NCBI GenBank assembly: GCA_026417275.1
Contig: JAOADO010000001.1
Coordinates: 1 to 14,014, forward strand
From: Verrucomicrobiia bacterium
GTDB taxonomy: Bacteria > Verrucomicrobiota > Verrucomicrobiae > Limisphaerales > JAKPVM01
Length of the DNA stretch: 14,014 nucleotides
Reading direction: 5' to 3'
Part shown: positions 1 to 7,369 of the stretch, one piece after another
How positions within the stretch are numbered: the first letter of the stretch is position 1
Layout of the letters: the number at the start of each line of letters is the position of its first letter
Notes under the pieces: model-generated
Databases searched by the model: none
What the model was told of the DNA's origin: nothing
Seen by the model: only the letters and a program-made list of their open reading frames with translations
Program-made: the position numbers and the translations under genes

Positions 1-236
<236 letters not shown>

Positions 237-376
237 TTAAATCTTATAAAATATTTAGGCGAATTTTACTCGCGAATGTGTATAAGCATGATACCCCTTG
301 TGCAGTTGTCAGGGAACATCCAGTTAAAGGTTTTCCGCAAAAAAGCGGGTGCTCTTTGCAAATAATGCAAATGGAT
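237..376 (+). other. 23S-5S internal transcribed spacer
   Basis: This 140-nt, AT-rich spacer separates 23S and 5S rRNA. I see no tRNA cloverleaf in it and no convincing open frame. It would be transcribed and removed during rRNA maturation. The 5' partner of the 23S processing stem is outside the window, so processing sites cannot be placed. Confidence 0.75.
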
Positions 377-495
377 TTCTTGGTGGTCATAAAGCTGTGG
401 ACCGACCCGTTCCCATCCCGAACACGGCCGTCAAACACAGCGTTGCCGATGGTAGTGGTTGTATAGCTTCCGCGAGAGTAGGTTGCCGCCAAGTT
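377..495 (+). rRNA. rrf: 5S ribosomal RNA
   Basis: This is a complete 5S rRNA of about 118 nt. The terminal helix I is clear: 'cttggtggt' (379-387) pairs with 'gccgccaag' (485-493), including G-U pairs. The conserved loop B/C region 'ttcccatcccgaacacgg' follows. The 3' half carries 'ccgatggtagt' and 'gcgagagtaggt', which are typical 5S segments. It sits 140 nt after the 23S end and 6-8 nt before the operon terminator. Ends are set from the helix and may shift by one to three bases. Confidence 0.95.
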
Positions 496-500
496 AAAAT

Positions 501-536
501 AAAAAAAGCCGAACTCATCTAAGTTCGGCTTTTTTT
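501..536 (+). terminator. Intrinsic terminator of the rRNA operon
   Basis: A perfect 15-bp inverted repeat: aaaaaaagccgaact (501-515), a 6-nt loop (516-521), then agttcggcttttttt (522-536). The GC-rich core gccgaact/agttcggc is flanked by an A tract and a T tract, so it could work on both strands. It lies directly after 5S rRNA and nothing is decoded immediately after it, so it ends the rrn transcript. Confidence 0.92.
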
Positions 537-722
537 ATTTTTGGATTTAATTCTAATCGTTGCCTAAAGTACTTTAAACATCTCAGAAAATATTATTAAA
601 ATTGGGAAAATTACCCTTCCAAATAAAGAATTATCAAGTTCTTGAAATTGCCTTTTTATTTTTCAAACCCGTGCAGACTGGTAAAGTTATTGTGGAAATC
701 CCGGATTTTTTACCTTTTTAGA

Positions 723-754
723 GTAATAAATCCAGATTGTAATAAATCCAGATT
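723..754. repeat. Two perfect tandem copies of a 16-bp unit
   Basis: The unit gtaataaatccagatt occurs at 723-738 and again, identical and directly adjacent, at 739-754. It lies in AT-rich intergenic sequence after the rRNA operon. It may be a slippage duplication or a pair of protein-binding sites; nothing in the window discriminates. Confidence 0.85.
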
Positions 755-781
755 TTGCCGTTAAACTCATAATCATTTGTA

Positions 782-793
782 TTAAACGTTTAA
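782..793. promoter_or_regulatory. Palindrome TTAAACGTTTAA, possible LacI/GalR-type operator
   Basis: This is a perfect 12-bp palindrome centred on CG. The core AAACGTTT matches the known AAnCGnTT symmetry of LacI/GalR-family operators. No regulated gene is evident beside it: the nearest coding sequence is hundreds of bases away. The palindrome is seen directly; the operator role is speculative. Confidence 0.3.
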
Positions 794-1621
794 AACCTAA
801 TAACTTATGAATACACGGCAAATTAATAGGAAAAATAAATTAGGATATCAGGTTGATGTATAATTTTGTGAAAAATATGAAGTGTGCCTCCAAATCTTTT
901 CCGCTCCGCGTATACGGAATTGGGGCGAACCTTCGCTTGCTCTGGAAAATGGAAAAACATCTCACTTACGGTTGGAGTCAACATGCCACCCCGCTTTGTA
1001 TAGGTGATAAAAACAAATGCTGGGTGTAATAGAGGACGGGATTTGTTAGTCCTTTTTCTGCGGTGTTGTCAACAGTGTTTATGAAGATGTGGTGTTGTCT
1101 TTCTTCCGCCATGTTCATCGAAGTGGAATTACTGGTGGCGCATTACACATAAAAAATCTTTATCCAGCCGCAAAATTTGGAGTTGTTTTTATAAAAAGGA
1201 GTCTTGAAGAATTGCAAGCGAACCAAAGAATCAAAGGTTTTTGGGGCAGACGTTATGGCTTAAGTTTTTAGTGATATGGGATTTTTACTTGGGCGCATAA
1301 ATTATTTTATTGAATTGTCGGGTTTGCATTTTTGTTTCGATGGAGAATGAAAACACACCCGAACAATGCGTAAAAATGATTGTAAAAAAAGAAAATTTGT
1401 CTGTCCTGGAGTTTTTTGGGGGACAGCAATTGGACATCTACCTCCGAAAAACGGTGGCAAACAGACTAATTGCTGCAAGGAGACAAACAGGGGGAGCAAT
1501 ATGCCAGAATCAGTTAAAAATATCGGGCAAAACAACATTTGCAAATTGCTGAAAGTAAGAGATTCAATATTTGTTATTAACAGCTATGTTGTTTTATGAC
1601 AACTTGCTATGTGCGATGTTG

Positions 1622-2362
1622 TTAGGGAACGAGCTGGAGTCCTTTGCCGCGCCATTTGTCTGTTACTGCCCAGAGGTTTAGAGGGGAGAGAGTTTTCCCG
1701 GCTTTATAGTAACGAACGCTGCCGTCGGCAAAGGCGTAGTTGGAGCCGCCTCCGCCGCGATTGCCGGTCTGTCCCATGTGACGACTTTGCTCGACTTCTT
1801 CAAAGTCGTTTCCAGCTGATGTTTCAAGAAAGTCCATGTAATAATGTTGGGACTGTGTTTCTTTTTCTCCAAAGACGATTGTGTTGGATGGTTCTTTGAT
1901 GGCGCTTTCGCGCATAGACATGCCGGTAATGCCGCTGAGGTTGCCGACTGTTACGTTGGAGACTGTAGTTTCGAAGTAGTCGTTAAAACCGTTGATTATG
2001 TAACTGCGCGGGGCGGCATCCGCTTGATTGGGGGAGGATGTTATTGTTGCCGGGTTGAGTCCGTCGCTCGGACAACGAAGAACGCGTATGTCTTTGTATC
2101 CTTCTCTGAGGACTGCGGGCCATGCACCTGGTTGAGTGGTTGGAGAGAGGCGGCGTGGGTAGAACCCCTCGTTTTCGTCTGCATACATTAAAAGGGCGAG
2201 CGCAATCTGGCGCATATTATTAGTGCATGAGATTTTTCTACCGGATTCTTTTGCTCTTGCGAGGGCGGGGAGAAGCATGCCCGCAAGGATTGCAATTATT
2301 GCGATTACAACCAGTAATTCTATTAGTGTAAACCCTTGATTCTCTTTATATTTTAGCTTCAT
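1622..2362 (-). CDS. Type II secretion-like pseudopilin with C-terminal DG-motif tail
   Basis: A 246-residue protein with a classic type III signal: short basic leader, prepilin peptidase site at Gly10/Phe11, FTLIEL with Glu at mature position 5, then a hydrophobic helix (residues 11-35). The mature domain has the family features 'RCPSDG' (96-101), '[10 protein letters not shown]' (157-166) and, near the end, His195, 'YAFADGS' (209-215) and '[13 protein letters not shown]' (226-238). This type belongs to the large pseudopilin families of Planctomycetes, Verrucomicrobia and Lentisphaerae, whose members are numerous and mostly of unknown role. The usual H-x9-DG spacing is stretched to 17 residues by a GNRGGGG segment. 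An AAGGA ribosome site precedes the ATG by about 9 nt. No secretion or pilus assembly genes are nearby, so it is an orphan; it probably sits in the inner membrane with a periplasmic domain. Confidence 0.9.
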   Translation of the reverse strand: MKLKYKENQGFTLIELLVVIAIIAILAGMLLPALARAKESGRKISCTNNMRQIALALLMYADENEGFYPRRLSPTTQPGAWPAVLREGYKDIRVLRCPSDGLNPATITSSPNQADAAPRSYIINGFNDYFETTVSNVTVGNLSGITGMSMRESAIKEPSNTIVFGEKETQSQHYYMDFLETSAGNDFEEVEQSRHMGQTGNRGGGGSNYAFADGSVRYYKAGKTLSPLNLWAVTDKWRGKGLQLVP

Positions 2363-2447
2363 AACATTTTCCTTTTTTCAGCCAGTGATTCAATTAAAAA
2401 TTAAAATTCAGCGCAAAACCTGTTTGTTTGACTGATAAATGTTGGGA

Positions 2448-2461
2448 TTTATTTAAATAAA
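2448..2461. promoter_or_regulatory. Perfect AT palindrome between divergent genes
   Basis: TTTATTTAAATAAA is a perfect 14-bp palindrome in the 240-bp gap between the divergent pseudopilin gene and the small membrane-protein gene. A TTGACT hexamer (2428-2433) lies about 17 bp upstream of ATTTAA, so this may be part of a promoter for the + strand gene. The position suits a regulator site, but the all-AT sequence makes chance occurrence fairly likely. Confidence 0.25.
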
Positions 2462-2602
2462 ATTGCGTTTTTGAATTTTGGGAGTCAGATTCCGTCTAAA
2501 ATAATAAGAGAGCAAAGTTTTGAAACTTTATTTGCGTCTGACGCGTCTAAAGTAATAGAGCATAAAGTATGCAATGCGGATTTGACAGATGAAAGGACTA
2601 TG

Positions 2603-3058
2603 ATGAAGAGAAATATAATAGCGATTTGTATATTGTTAGTATTTGTGGGGGCGTATCTGTATTCGAACAATTTTTTCAGGAAGGAGCCGATTCAGATAAC
2701 GCCTTCGATAAGACCTGGGCGTCCGTCGCGTGTGAATCCGGATGTATACCCTGTCTCGTTTTTGCTGGATAATAAGTACCGTTTAAAGTCTGTAAAGGTT
2801 GTAACCAAAGAGGATGCCGAGAAGAGCAAATATCCAAGACCACTGTGGCATATGATATCAGACAGCGCATCGCGTTCGACAAAGATGATAATATATGGAA
2901 TGCCGATCCCGGGGATGAAACCGGCAGTGCCAAAGGCGCGTCCTGAACCACTTCAACCAAATGTTCCGTATAGACTGATAATCGAAGCCGAGGGTGGTTA
3001 CAGCGGTTATGTTGACTTTAAAACCGTCGAAGTCGTAAACCCAAATCAGCGGAGTTAA
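2603..3058 (+). CDS. Small membrane-anchored protein of unknown function
   Basis: A 151-residue protein. I chose the second of two adjacent ATGs because GAAAGGA (2591-2597) lies 5 nt before it; the frame is open back to 2471 but that extension is polar, unlike a leader. Residues 4-20 (IIAICILLVFVGAYLYS) form a membrane segment or uncleaved signal anchor with positive residues before it. The rest should lie outside the cytoplasm: a proline-rich stretch (about 30-45), a 'PVSFLLDNKYRLKSVKVV' strand-like region, and a closing segment 'VPYRLIIEAEGGYSGYVDF'. The alternating hydrophobic pattern suggests a small beta-rich domain. I do not recognise the family. It is divergent from the pseudopilin and convergent with the restriction gene, so it appears to be a single-gene unit. 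Confidence 0.75.
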   Translation: MKRNIIAICILLVFVGAYLYSNNFFRKEPIQITPSIRPGRPSRVNPDVYPVSFLLDNKYRLKSVKVVTKEDAEKSKYPRPLWHMISDSASRSTKMIIYGMPIPGMKPAVPKARPEPLQPNVPYRLIIEAEGGYSGYVDFKTVEVVNPNQRS

Positions 3059-3086
3059 TGAGAGGGAAAAAGGCTATTTGCAGTTT

Positions 3087-3701
3087 TCATCTGGATGAAT
3101 CAAGAAGGTTATTTTGCTTTGGTTTGTCTGGTCTTGGAATGTGAGTGTCTAAATTGTATTTGTCGTAAACATCAAATATATCTATGCAGAATTTAATAAT
3201 TCGTTCATCTTTTAATCTTACAGCATCTTCATACAATTTAATATAGAATTTTTTGCCTGCTTCTGTCATTGTATAATTCTTTTTAAGTAGATTATGTTCC
3301 ATGCATAAAGTTTGTCCATTCTCGAGGGTATTATCTCCTCCTTTATCTTTGGGTATTTTGTGGTCGGCACAAATTTCAACACCATCTTCCCTCCCACGAT
3401 GACAAAAAACACATCTGTAACCATCCCTTTTGAATATTGCTTCTTTAATTTCAGGAGGAAAATCTAGAAGTACTTTTTTGTTTACATCGTTGGGATCATA
3501 ACGATAAATACCTTTTTTAACTTTTATTAAAATTCCCTCCTGATGAAATTTTCTAATTTGCCGCCATGTATCACGGGGTTTTTTCCCATACAATTTAAAA
3601 TATTGTTCTTCTACATAATCAACAACTGGTCCATGCGGTAAATCCACATTGGGGTGGGATTTGAAATATTCTAAAATTAAATCACCTATAGATTTGCCCA
3701 T
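3087..3701 (-). CDS. HNH restriction endonuclease (predicted type II)
   Basis: A 204-residue protein with two visible parts. Residues 1-70 resemble a winged-helix DNA-binding domain ('DTWRQIRKFHQEGIL' then 'VKKGIYRYDP'). Residues 85-140 form a zinc-HNH nuclease: CxxC at 97-100, catalytic Asp113-His114 in 'ADHKIPKDKGG', Asn128, then C133-x-x-H136-Asn137. The second zinc knuckle is CxxH rather than the commoner CxxC. The start overlaps the end of the methyltransferase gene by 20 nt, and AGGGGA precedes the ATG by a few bases, so the two are probably co-transcribed and translationally coupled. With a methyltransferase partner, a restriction role is the best reading; a stand-alone HNH nuclease of other purpose is less likely. 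Recognition sequence cannot be told from the sequence. Confidence 0.85.
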   Translation of the reverse strand: MGKSIGDLILEYFKSHPNVDLPHGPVVDYVEEQYFKLYGKKPRDTWRQIRKFHQEGILIKVKKGIYRYDPNDVNKKVLLDFPPEIKEAIFKRDGYRCVFCHRGREDGVEICADHKIPKDKGGDNTLENGQTLCMEHNLLKKNYTMTEAGKKFYIKLYEDAVRLKDERIIKFCIDIFDVYDKYNLDTHIPRPDKPKQNNLLDSSR

Positions 3702-4752
3702 TATTCCCCTGTAATTTTAAGCTTAATTGGTTTGATTCTTTTTGAACTCTTTGTTTTGATAATTCACAATAGTTTTTATCTATATCAATACCGATACCAA
3801 TTCTATTTGTTTGAATACATGCGAGTAGAGTTGAGCCGCTACCGAGAAATGGGTCCAATACCACGTCTTCAACAAAACTAAATAATTTTATACATCTTCT
3901 TGGCAATTCTACGGGAAAAGGTGCCGGATGGTTTACTCGTTTTTTGCTTTCTCCACAGAATGTCCACACACCATTTGTCCAATCAATAAATTCTTTTTTC
4001 GAAATATCAGAGATGCCACTTCCACTTGTTTTTCTCCATGAATTTTTATAAAGGACCAAAATCACCTCTACTGGAGCTATAACATACGGAGCCCTTGCAG
4101 AGAGCCATGAACCCCATGCTGTGCGTCTTGAAATATTTTGTTCATTCCAAATTATTGTAGAATGATATTTGTAACCAATTTTTTTAGCGATTGTTGTAAT
4201 ATCGGCACAAACGCTTTGTTGTCCACCTTTATTTTTATCTAAAGGTATATTCAGACACATTCTGCCGTCGTTTTTCAATAGATCAAAACACTTGGACATC
4301 CATTTTTCCGTAAAGTTGAGATACTCATCATAAGTTAATTTATCATTGTGTGAATTGTATTTAATATCAACATTATATGGCGGGGATGTTACTATTAAAT
4401 CTATTGAATTGCTTTCAATTGAGATAGTTTTCAAAATATCTGCACAATAAATCCAGGTGTTTGCAAAGTTAAAAAACAGCTCCTCATTTTTAGATGGACA
4501 GATGGTGTGAATATACGGTGGATTTTCTTCTTTTAAAGATAAGGATTCTTTTTTTATCTTCGGTAAGTTTTTTTCTCCATTTCTATTCTTGGAAAAATTT
4601 TCAAGTGCATCCCGCGGGAAAATTTTTTTGCCTCTTTCATCCTTTAAAGGAATAATTTTATTCTGGGAGCTTAACCGATAGATGGTTTTTACACTTACAC
4701 CCAGAAATTTAGCTGCTTCTCTTACTGTAAAGTAACTATCATTGCATTGCAT
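3682..4752 (-). CDS. DNA methyltransferase (SPPY type, permuted/beta order) with N-terminal helix-turn-helix
   Basis: A 356-residue S-adenosylmethionine-dependent DNA methyltransferase of the restriction-modification kind. Motif IV TSPPY (122-126) comes before motif I 'DPFLGSGST' (300-308), which is the beta order; SPPY points to N4-cytosine methylation, although N6-adenine methylation is not excluded. Residues 8-50 carry a MerR/excisionase-type helix-turn-helix ('TVREAAKFLGVSVKTIYRL'). The frame extends to an ATG at 4827, but I prefer 4752: AAAAAGG lies about 6 nt before it and the extra 25 residues do not resemble the family. The HNH nuclease gene overlaps its end. The module is markedly AT-rich compared with its neighbours and has good ribosome sites, consistent with horizontal transfer. 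The helix-turn-helix could aid target recognition or repress its own operon. Confidence 0.88.
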   Translation of the reverse strand: MQCNDSYFTVREAAKFLGVSVKTIYRLSSQNKIIPLKDERGKKIFPRDALENFSKNRNGEKNLPKIKKESLSLKEENPPYIHTICPSKNEELFFNFANTWIYCADILKTISIESNSIDLIVTSPPYNVDIKYNSHNDKLTYDEYLNFTEKWMSKCFDLLKNDGRMCLNIPLDKNKGGQQSVCADITTIAKKIGYKYHSTIIWNEQNISRRTAWGSWLSARAPYVIAPVEVILVLYKNSWRKTSGSGISDISKKEFIDWTNGVWTFCGESKKRVNHPAPFPVELPRRCIKLFSFVEDVVLDPFLGSGSTLLACIQTNRIGIGIDIDKNYCELSKQRVQKESNQLSLKLQGNNGQIYR

Positions 4753-4758
4753 TTTTTG

Positions 4759-4773
4759 CCTTTTTAATAAAGG
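4759..4773 (-). promoter_or_regulatory. Inverted repeat covering the methyltransferase ribosome-binding site
   Basis: On the - strand the sequence is CCTTTATTAAAAAGG: arms CCTTT and AAAGG around ATTAA. The right arm contains the AAAAAGG ribosome site of the methyltransferase start at 4752. It may be an operator for the protein's own helix-turn-helix or a small mRNA hairpin that masks the ribosome site. Upstream, AT-rich candidate promoter hexamers (TTGGGA and TATTAG, 17 bp apart, about 4800-4830) can be drawn on the - strand. The repeat is seen; the function is inferred. Confidence 0.35.
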
Positions 4774-4995
4774 TAAAATTGCGAACTGTTTTGTCAAACT
4801 AATATATAATATCCAATTTTGTCCCAATTTTAAATCGGCAACAAGATTTTTAGGGAATAATGAAAATTTTCCGTGCTAACTTGAGAACAGAAAGGAATTA
4901 GGATTAAAATGGTGGAGTGTTGGTAAATGATTTTGTGGGAGATGGAAAGTGTTGGACGGTATATTTCTAAGTGTCAGAATATACAGAATTTTTTG

Positions 4996-5664
4996 TTATT
5001 TGTTGAGGGATGTTGTTAATGTAAGAAAGATATGTGTGAGTTTATCTATTGTTTCTACTATTATATCAGCGTCTTTTAGTTTTTCTTTTGGAAAGGTGTG
5101 GCAGACTGCTATACATGGGATTCCGGCGGCTTTTGCGGCTTGGATGCCGTTGACGGCGTCTTCAATGACAACGCATTCCTGCGGGTGAAGGTCGAGTTTT
5201 TCGGCGGCTTTGAGGAAGATGTCGGGGGCGGGGTTGCGGCGAGCAACATCTTCTGCGCTAACGATGCAGTTCCATTCATCTACAGGTAAGCCAATCTTAT
5301 TCAGGTTTGCCGTGATTTTTATCAGGTCAGCGCTGGAGGCTAATGCGGTTTTTAGTCCAGCCGTGCGGCATTGTTTTACGAATTCGACAGCCCCGGGGAA
5401 TGGTTTCAGGTGGGGCGGGACAAGTTCAAGGTATATTTCATAAGTTCGTTTTTTTGCGGTTTTAAGGTCGAGGGGAAAGTTGTATTTTTCAGCAACGCCG
5501 CCGATGTAGCGTTCTTCGCCTGTACCGATGAAGGGGTGGAAATCTTCGGGTTTTACTTTAAGTCCGAGTTCTTCGAACATTTTGATTGCCGCCATGTTGA
5601 TTAGGGGTTCGGAGTCGGTTAAGACCCCGTCCATGTCGAAGATTACGGCTTTAGTTTTGTCCAT
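4996..5664 (-). CDS. HAD superfamily phosphatase / beta-phosphoglucomutase-like protein
   Basis: A 222-residue cytoplasmic HAD subfamily IA protein with the usual length for phosphoglucomutase-like and phosphoglycolate-phosphatase-like members. Motif I 'FDMDGVLTDSE' (about 9-19) carries the nucleophile and acid/base aspartates; an alpha-helical cap follows; motif II is 'LASSAD' (about 108-113); motif IV is 'VVIEDAVNGIQAA'. In motif III the expected 'KPAPDIF' reads 'NPAPDIF' ('EDVARRNPAPDIFLKAAEKL'), so the conserved lysine is replaced by asparagine. The substrate is probably a small sugar or glycolate phosphate, but cannot be fixed, and the missing lysine may mean weak or altered activity. 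No Shine-Dalgarno sequence is seen before the ATG. It stands alone between the restriction module and a large membrane protein, all on the - strand. Confidence 0.85.
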   Translation of the reverse strand: MDKTKAVIFDMDGVLTDSEPLINMAAIKMFEELGLKVKPEDFHPFIGTGEERYIGGVAEKYNFPLDLKTAKKRTYEIYLELVPPHLKPFPGAVEFVKQCRTAGLKTALASSADLIKITANLNKIGLPVDEWNCIVSAEDVARRNPAPDIFLKAAEKLDLHPQECVVIEDAVNGIQAAKAAGIPCIAVCHTFPKEKLKDADIIVETIDKLTHIFLTLTTSLNK

Positions 5665-5851
5665 ATTATGGGTAGATAATACATAAATAGTGGTAGAAGA
5701 TAAACATGAATATAATTGTTAGTGTTGTGTGGCTGGTTGGTTTTCTGCGCAAGTGGGGGATGGCAGTGGGTTTTCTTTTGTAGGTGGGGTGGTAAATGTT
5801 TGTCTGTTTTTTGTGCAGAAGGCTTTATGCCTGGATTGAGCGGGGATTGGG

Positions 5852-7369
5852 TTACAACCATCTTATTGTAACTGCCCAGTCTTTATCCTTTTCGGTCGTT
5901 TTTTTGCAGTTGGCACCGCCATTGTCTTTTTCGTCCCAGCCGATTGAGTAGATTGTGTATCGGTTGTTTTTTTCCTGGTTGTAGCGAAGGGGTTTGCCAT
6001 CAATTATGTCTGAGGGGATTGTCTGGATGTATTGGGGTGTCAGGGTGTCCAGTTTTTCGGGTATGGACTTGTTCTGGAGTCGATATTTTTCGATTGCACA
6101 GGCGAGTTTGTAGCAGTTAATGGTTGTTTGGGTGAACGCCGCTTTTGAAAAGGTGTCTTTTTGCGCTACAACTTTGACAAGCAGGGTGTAGGGAGTGTTT
6201 TTTTGTGCCCATATGGTGCCGGTTAAGGCTTCAATTTTTTTGGGGAACACGCGGTTGTTTTGGGTGTCGAATCCTTCTGTTGATATCGAGTGCATGTAAT
6301 GGGATAAATTGACGTAGTTCTGATAGAACCAACCATGCGGAATGAGTTTTATTGCAATTGGATTTGTTTTTTCCGTGGGCGGACAGCATGTGTATTCGTT
6401 AGGCTGTGTTTTTGACATGCTCAGGAGTTCATCTAAGAAGTCTGGTTTAGTGATGCGAGCTTTTTCGACCGCATGAATTAGCCATGCGGTGTCTGCTGGA
6501 ATTGTTTTTACAAAGTCTTGCAGAGTGTTAAGTGGATATAGGATTGATTGAAATTGTGATAGATGGGTTTGGTTCCAGGCACTGCGGCGAATGCCTTCGT
6601 GAATAATGTTGCAACAACGGTTTAGAATGTTGAATCTTACGAGTTGACTTATCATAAAGTTTTCATCTTTTATGCTGTTGGCAAGGATAAACGCAAGCCT
6701 GGCGTTTTGAAATGCTTCGTCGGTTTTTCCTGTTTCTAAAAATGCGACGACGCGAAGTTGCAGGATTCTTGTGAGTTGGTTTATCTTTGTAAGGTGTGGA
6801 AGACGGGGGGATACGTCAGTATAATCAATTGGAAAACGGGCGCGGGGTTTGGTTTCAATACAATCTCTTAGTTCATCGAAAATTTGATTACTTTTCTTGG
6901 ATGCATAGAACAAAACCTCGGCGTCTGTGGCTTTTGCAGGTAAATCTGGAAAATTATTTGTGTTCTGGCGAATATTTTTTGCGGTTTCGGAAATATCAAT
7001 TAAAGATTCACTGGTATTGTTGTCGGACAAGAGGTGAATCATTGACTGCAGGTTGTAAATTAAAAGGTCGTTGGTTTTAACCTGTTCGGATTTTGGTGTT
7101 TGTGAGAACAGAGGGATGGTGTCTTTGAAAACTCCGCATATGGCAAAGTTTTGGTCATCTGGAACTTCTGGCGGTATGTATGCCCTAAAATCAAGATTAA
7201 AATCCGGGTGAGTGTTTTTCCATTTTTCAAATGCGGTTTTTCCGCGGAAGTTTTCGACAATATGAACAAATAGTCCCGCGACGATGGTGAAGGTGATTAC
7301 AATTAATAATATCGTGAACATTTTAAAAAGCCGATTTTTTTGTGCCGCCTGTGTGTTCTGTGTATCCAT
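5852..7369 (-). CDS. Large membrane-anchored protein with pseudopilin-style C-terminal tail, function unknown
   Basis: A 505-residue protein. Residues 17-38 (MFTILLIVITFTIVAGLFVHIV) form one N-terminal membrane helix after a short polar leader, with the rest predicted outside the cytoplasm. The middle (about 100-330) is mostly helical with no motif I recognise. The end resembles tails common in planctomycete and verrucomicrobial proteins related to pseudopilins: 'YRLQNKSIPEKLDTLTPQYI', 'IPSDIIDGKPLRY' (about 451-463) and 'YSIGWDEKDNGG' (about 474-485). There is no prepilin cleavage motif, so it is not itself a pilin. It is divergent from the propeller-led cluster, across 165 bp. No ribosome site is apparent. 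I can say it is a real, lineage-typical gene but not what it does. Confidence 0.75.
   Translation of the reverse strand: MDTQNTQAAQKNRLFKMFTILLIVITFTIVAGLFVHIVENFRGKTAFEKWKNTHPDFNLDFRAYIPPEVPDDQNFAICGVFKDTIPLFSQTPKSEQVKTNDLLIYNLQSMIHLLSDNNTSESLIDISETAKNIRQNTNNFPDLPAKATDAEVLFYASKKSNQIFDELRDCIETKPRARFPIDYTDVSPRLPHLTKINQLTRILQLRVVAFLETGKTDEAFQNARLAFILANSIKDENFMISQLVRFNILNRCCNIIHEGIRRSAWNQTHLSQFQSILYPLNTLQDFVKTIPADTAWLIHAVEKARITKPDFLDELLSMSKTQPNEYTCCPPTEKTNPIAIKLIPHGWFYQNYVNLSHYMHSISTEGFDTQNNRVFPKKIEALTGTIWAQKNTPYTLLVKVVAQKDTFSKAAFTQTTINCYKLACAIEKYRLQNKSIPEKLDTLTPQYIQTIPSDIIDGKPLRYNQEKNNRYTIYSIGWDEKDNGGANCKKTTEKDKDWAVTIRWL

Larger units (their letters stand above)
537..1621. other. Gene-poor region, about 1.1 kb
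   Basis: No convincing protein-coding gene or tRNA is visible on either strand between the rRNA terminator and the 3' end of the pseudopilin gene. Open frames here are short, overlap in several frames, and lack ribosome-binding sites or recognisable protein motifs. The longest plausible one (open from 1050, ATG 1089, to 1271, +) encodes 60 residues with no family resemblance that I can name. The left part (540-880) is very AT-rich. The right part (900-1600) is more mixed and could hold decayed sequence or a structured RNA. Confidence 0.6.

Noticed and set aside
237..376. tRNA gene in the 23S-5S spacer
   Set aside because: No acceptor stem, T-loop (GTTCRANNC) or cloverleaf can be drawn.
1588..1603. 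GTTGT/ACAAC hairpin just past the pseudopilin stop as a terminator
   Set aside because: The stem is 5 bp and no U-rich tail follows on the - strand.
3682..4827. Longer methyltransferase starting at the ATG at 4827
   Set aside because: The 25 extra residues are unlike the family, lie across the likely promoter area, and the downstream ATG has a well-placed ribosome site.
4959..4984. GTATATT/AATATAC inverted repeat as a terminator for the HAD gene
   Set aside because: The stem is AT-only with a 12-nt loop and has no T tract on the - strand side.
5643..5861. 72-residue open frame between the HAD gene and the 505-residue gene (- strand)
   Set aside because: It overlaps both flanking genes, is low in complexity (His/Pro/Lys/Thr-rich), and has no ribosome site.
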